A stretch of 64,000 nt of DNA, from positions 220,676,263-220,740,262 of the forward strand of contig OY856188.1 in assembly GCA_963693315.1 (NCBI GenBank). Reading direction: 5' to 3'. How positions within the stretch are numbered: the stretch's first letter is position 1; the number at the start of each line of letters is the position of its first letter. The position numbers were made by a program, and so were the translations under genes. Positions 63,431 to 64,000 of the stretch are shown one piece after another. Source of the stretch: Diogma glabrata (Eukaryota; Arthropoda; Insecta; Diptera; Cylindrotomidae). Under the pieces are notes generated by a model. It saw only the letters and a list, made by a program, of their open reading frames with translations. It made no database searches and was not told where the DNA came from.

Positions 63431-64000
63431 CCCTCGTATGAAAGTATGTAGAAACCGTCTGAAGTTCTCAATCTGACATGTTTATTGACCGGTGTGAAAT
63501 AGATTTTAACTTGGGAAGAAATTTCGAATAGTATTGCATCCATTTATAGCTATTAAGTGACGAACATTTTTTTTTTGAAAATAGGAAGAAGTAGCTAAGC
63601 TTGAAATCTGTTTATTTATTTCCCATTATGAGTGAATATAAATTGATTGTAAATTGACAAGTGTTGATCATAATATATATTGCTGGTATTTATGTCATGT
63701 CAAGTTGGGTTGGCTTAGTCTCTTGTAAGTTTTATTACCAATGCAAACTTCTGCTATTGTGTTTATTTTGCTACTCTATTGTCTTGACTGATAATTTTAT
63801 TATGAATTTTCTTTATTCAAAAATGTATATTATTTAATTACTATCAAAAAATTTTGACTATCCTAGGGTTAGTGTTCAAATGCAGAATACTGTATATTTG
63901 TGATATACTATTTTGAGTGAACTCTGTTTCATTTACCGCTGTCTTGCTTATATCATAAATCTTTGATTAGTCTATAATTAATTCAACATTTATCTTATCC
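63431..64000. other. No recognisable gene
   Basis: AT-rich sequence with short frames only; it may hold the 5' end of the LINE, but no promoter or boundary is visible. Confidence 0.45.

Overview
The window looks like a repeat-choked, AT-rich insect chromosome, most likely from a fly. The evidence is two spliced, intron-containing host genes (proteasome lid subunit Rpn9 and a ChaC-type gamma-glutamylcyclotransferase) set in a dense mixture of insect-type retrotransposons (412/mdg1-like Gypsy, BEL/Pao, I/Jockey-like and RTE-like LINE remnants), DNA transposons (Tigger/pogo, hAT, PIF/Harbinger, a possible Mutator-like element) and many foldback MITEs. The species cannot be fixed from the sequence alone. 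A 200-base run of N (40653-40852) marks an assembly gap.

Layout. 1-1856: the left end of a Tigger/pogo transposon whose transposase is open on the minus strand up to the window edge. 2.0-4.1 kb: no gene, one long (TA)n tract and two hammerhead-like stem-loops. 4082-18328: a 7.4 kb Gypsy element split by a complete 6.8 kb BEL element (7071-13899). Both have nearly identical LTRs and clean target duplications; the BEL sits just before the Gypsy protease active site. 18.3-27.7 kb: a LINE scrap, a 1.6 kb TA-flanked transposon-like unit with a repeated 15-mer, PIF/Harbinger debris, and the first two copies of a dispersed element with AGGTAGATTTC ends, a (TA)n block, about 325-bp tandem repeats and a 3' hairpin (called family H here; Helentron/DINE-like).

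27.7-36.3 kb is the only clear host-gene island. Rpn9 (plus, five exons) and ChaC (minus) converge. The last ChaC intron (6.25 kb) contains two tandem 541-bp foldback MITEs, palindromic MITEs, a hAT-type MITE, a LINE endonuclease scrap and a 510-bp tandem array; the preceding ChaC exon is only 36 nt and the 5' exon(s) are not seen.

36.3-64 kb: more family H copies (37.9, 39.7, 47.7, 54.0 and 59.7 kb), a 3.1 kb element with 9-bp target duplications, about 40-bp palindromes and a fragment of a protein-coding gene (41491-44619), a hAT element with nested insertions (46351-48414), a 2.4 kb field of diverged repeats with an RTE scrap, one possible unannotated pair of 3' exons (56490-56795), and a decayed I/Jockey-like LINE on the minus strand (61.3-63.4 kb).

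The host genes have housekeeping roles (protein degradation, glutathione turnover). Everything else is best read as layered transposition, often element within element, with several internal empty-site comparisons that let insertion order be worked out.
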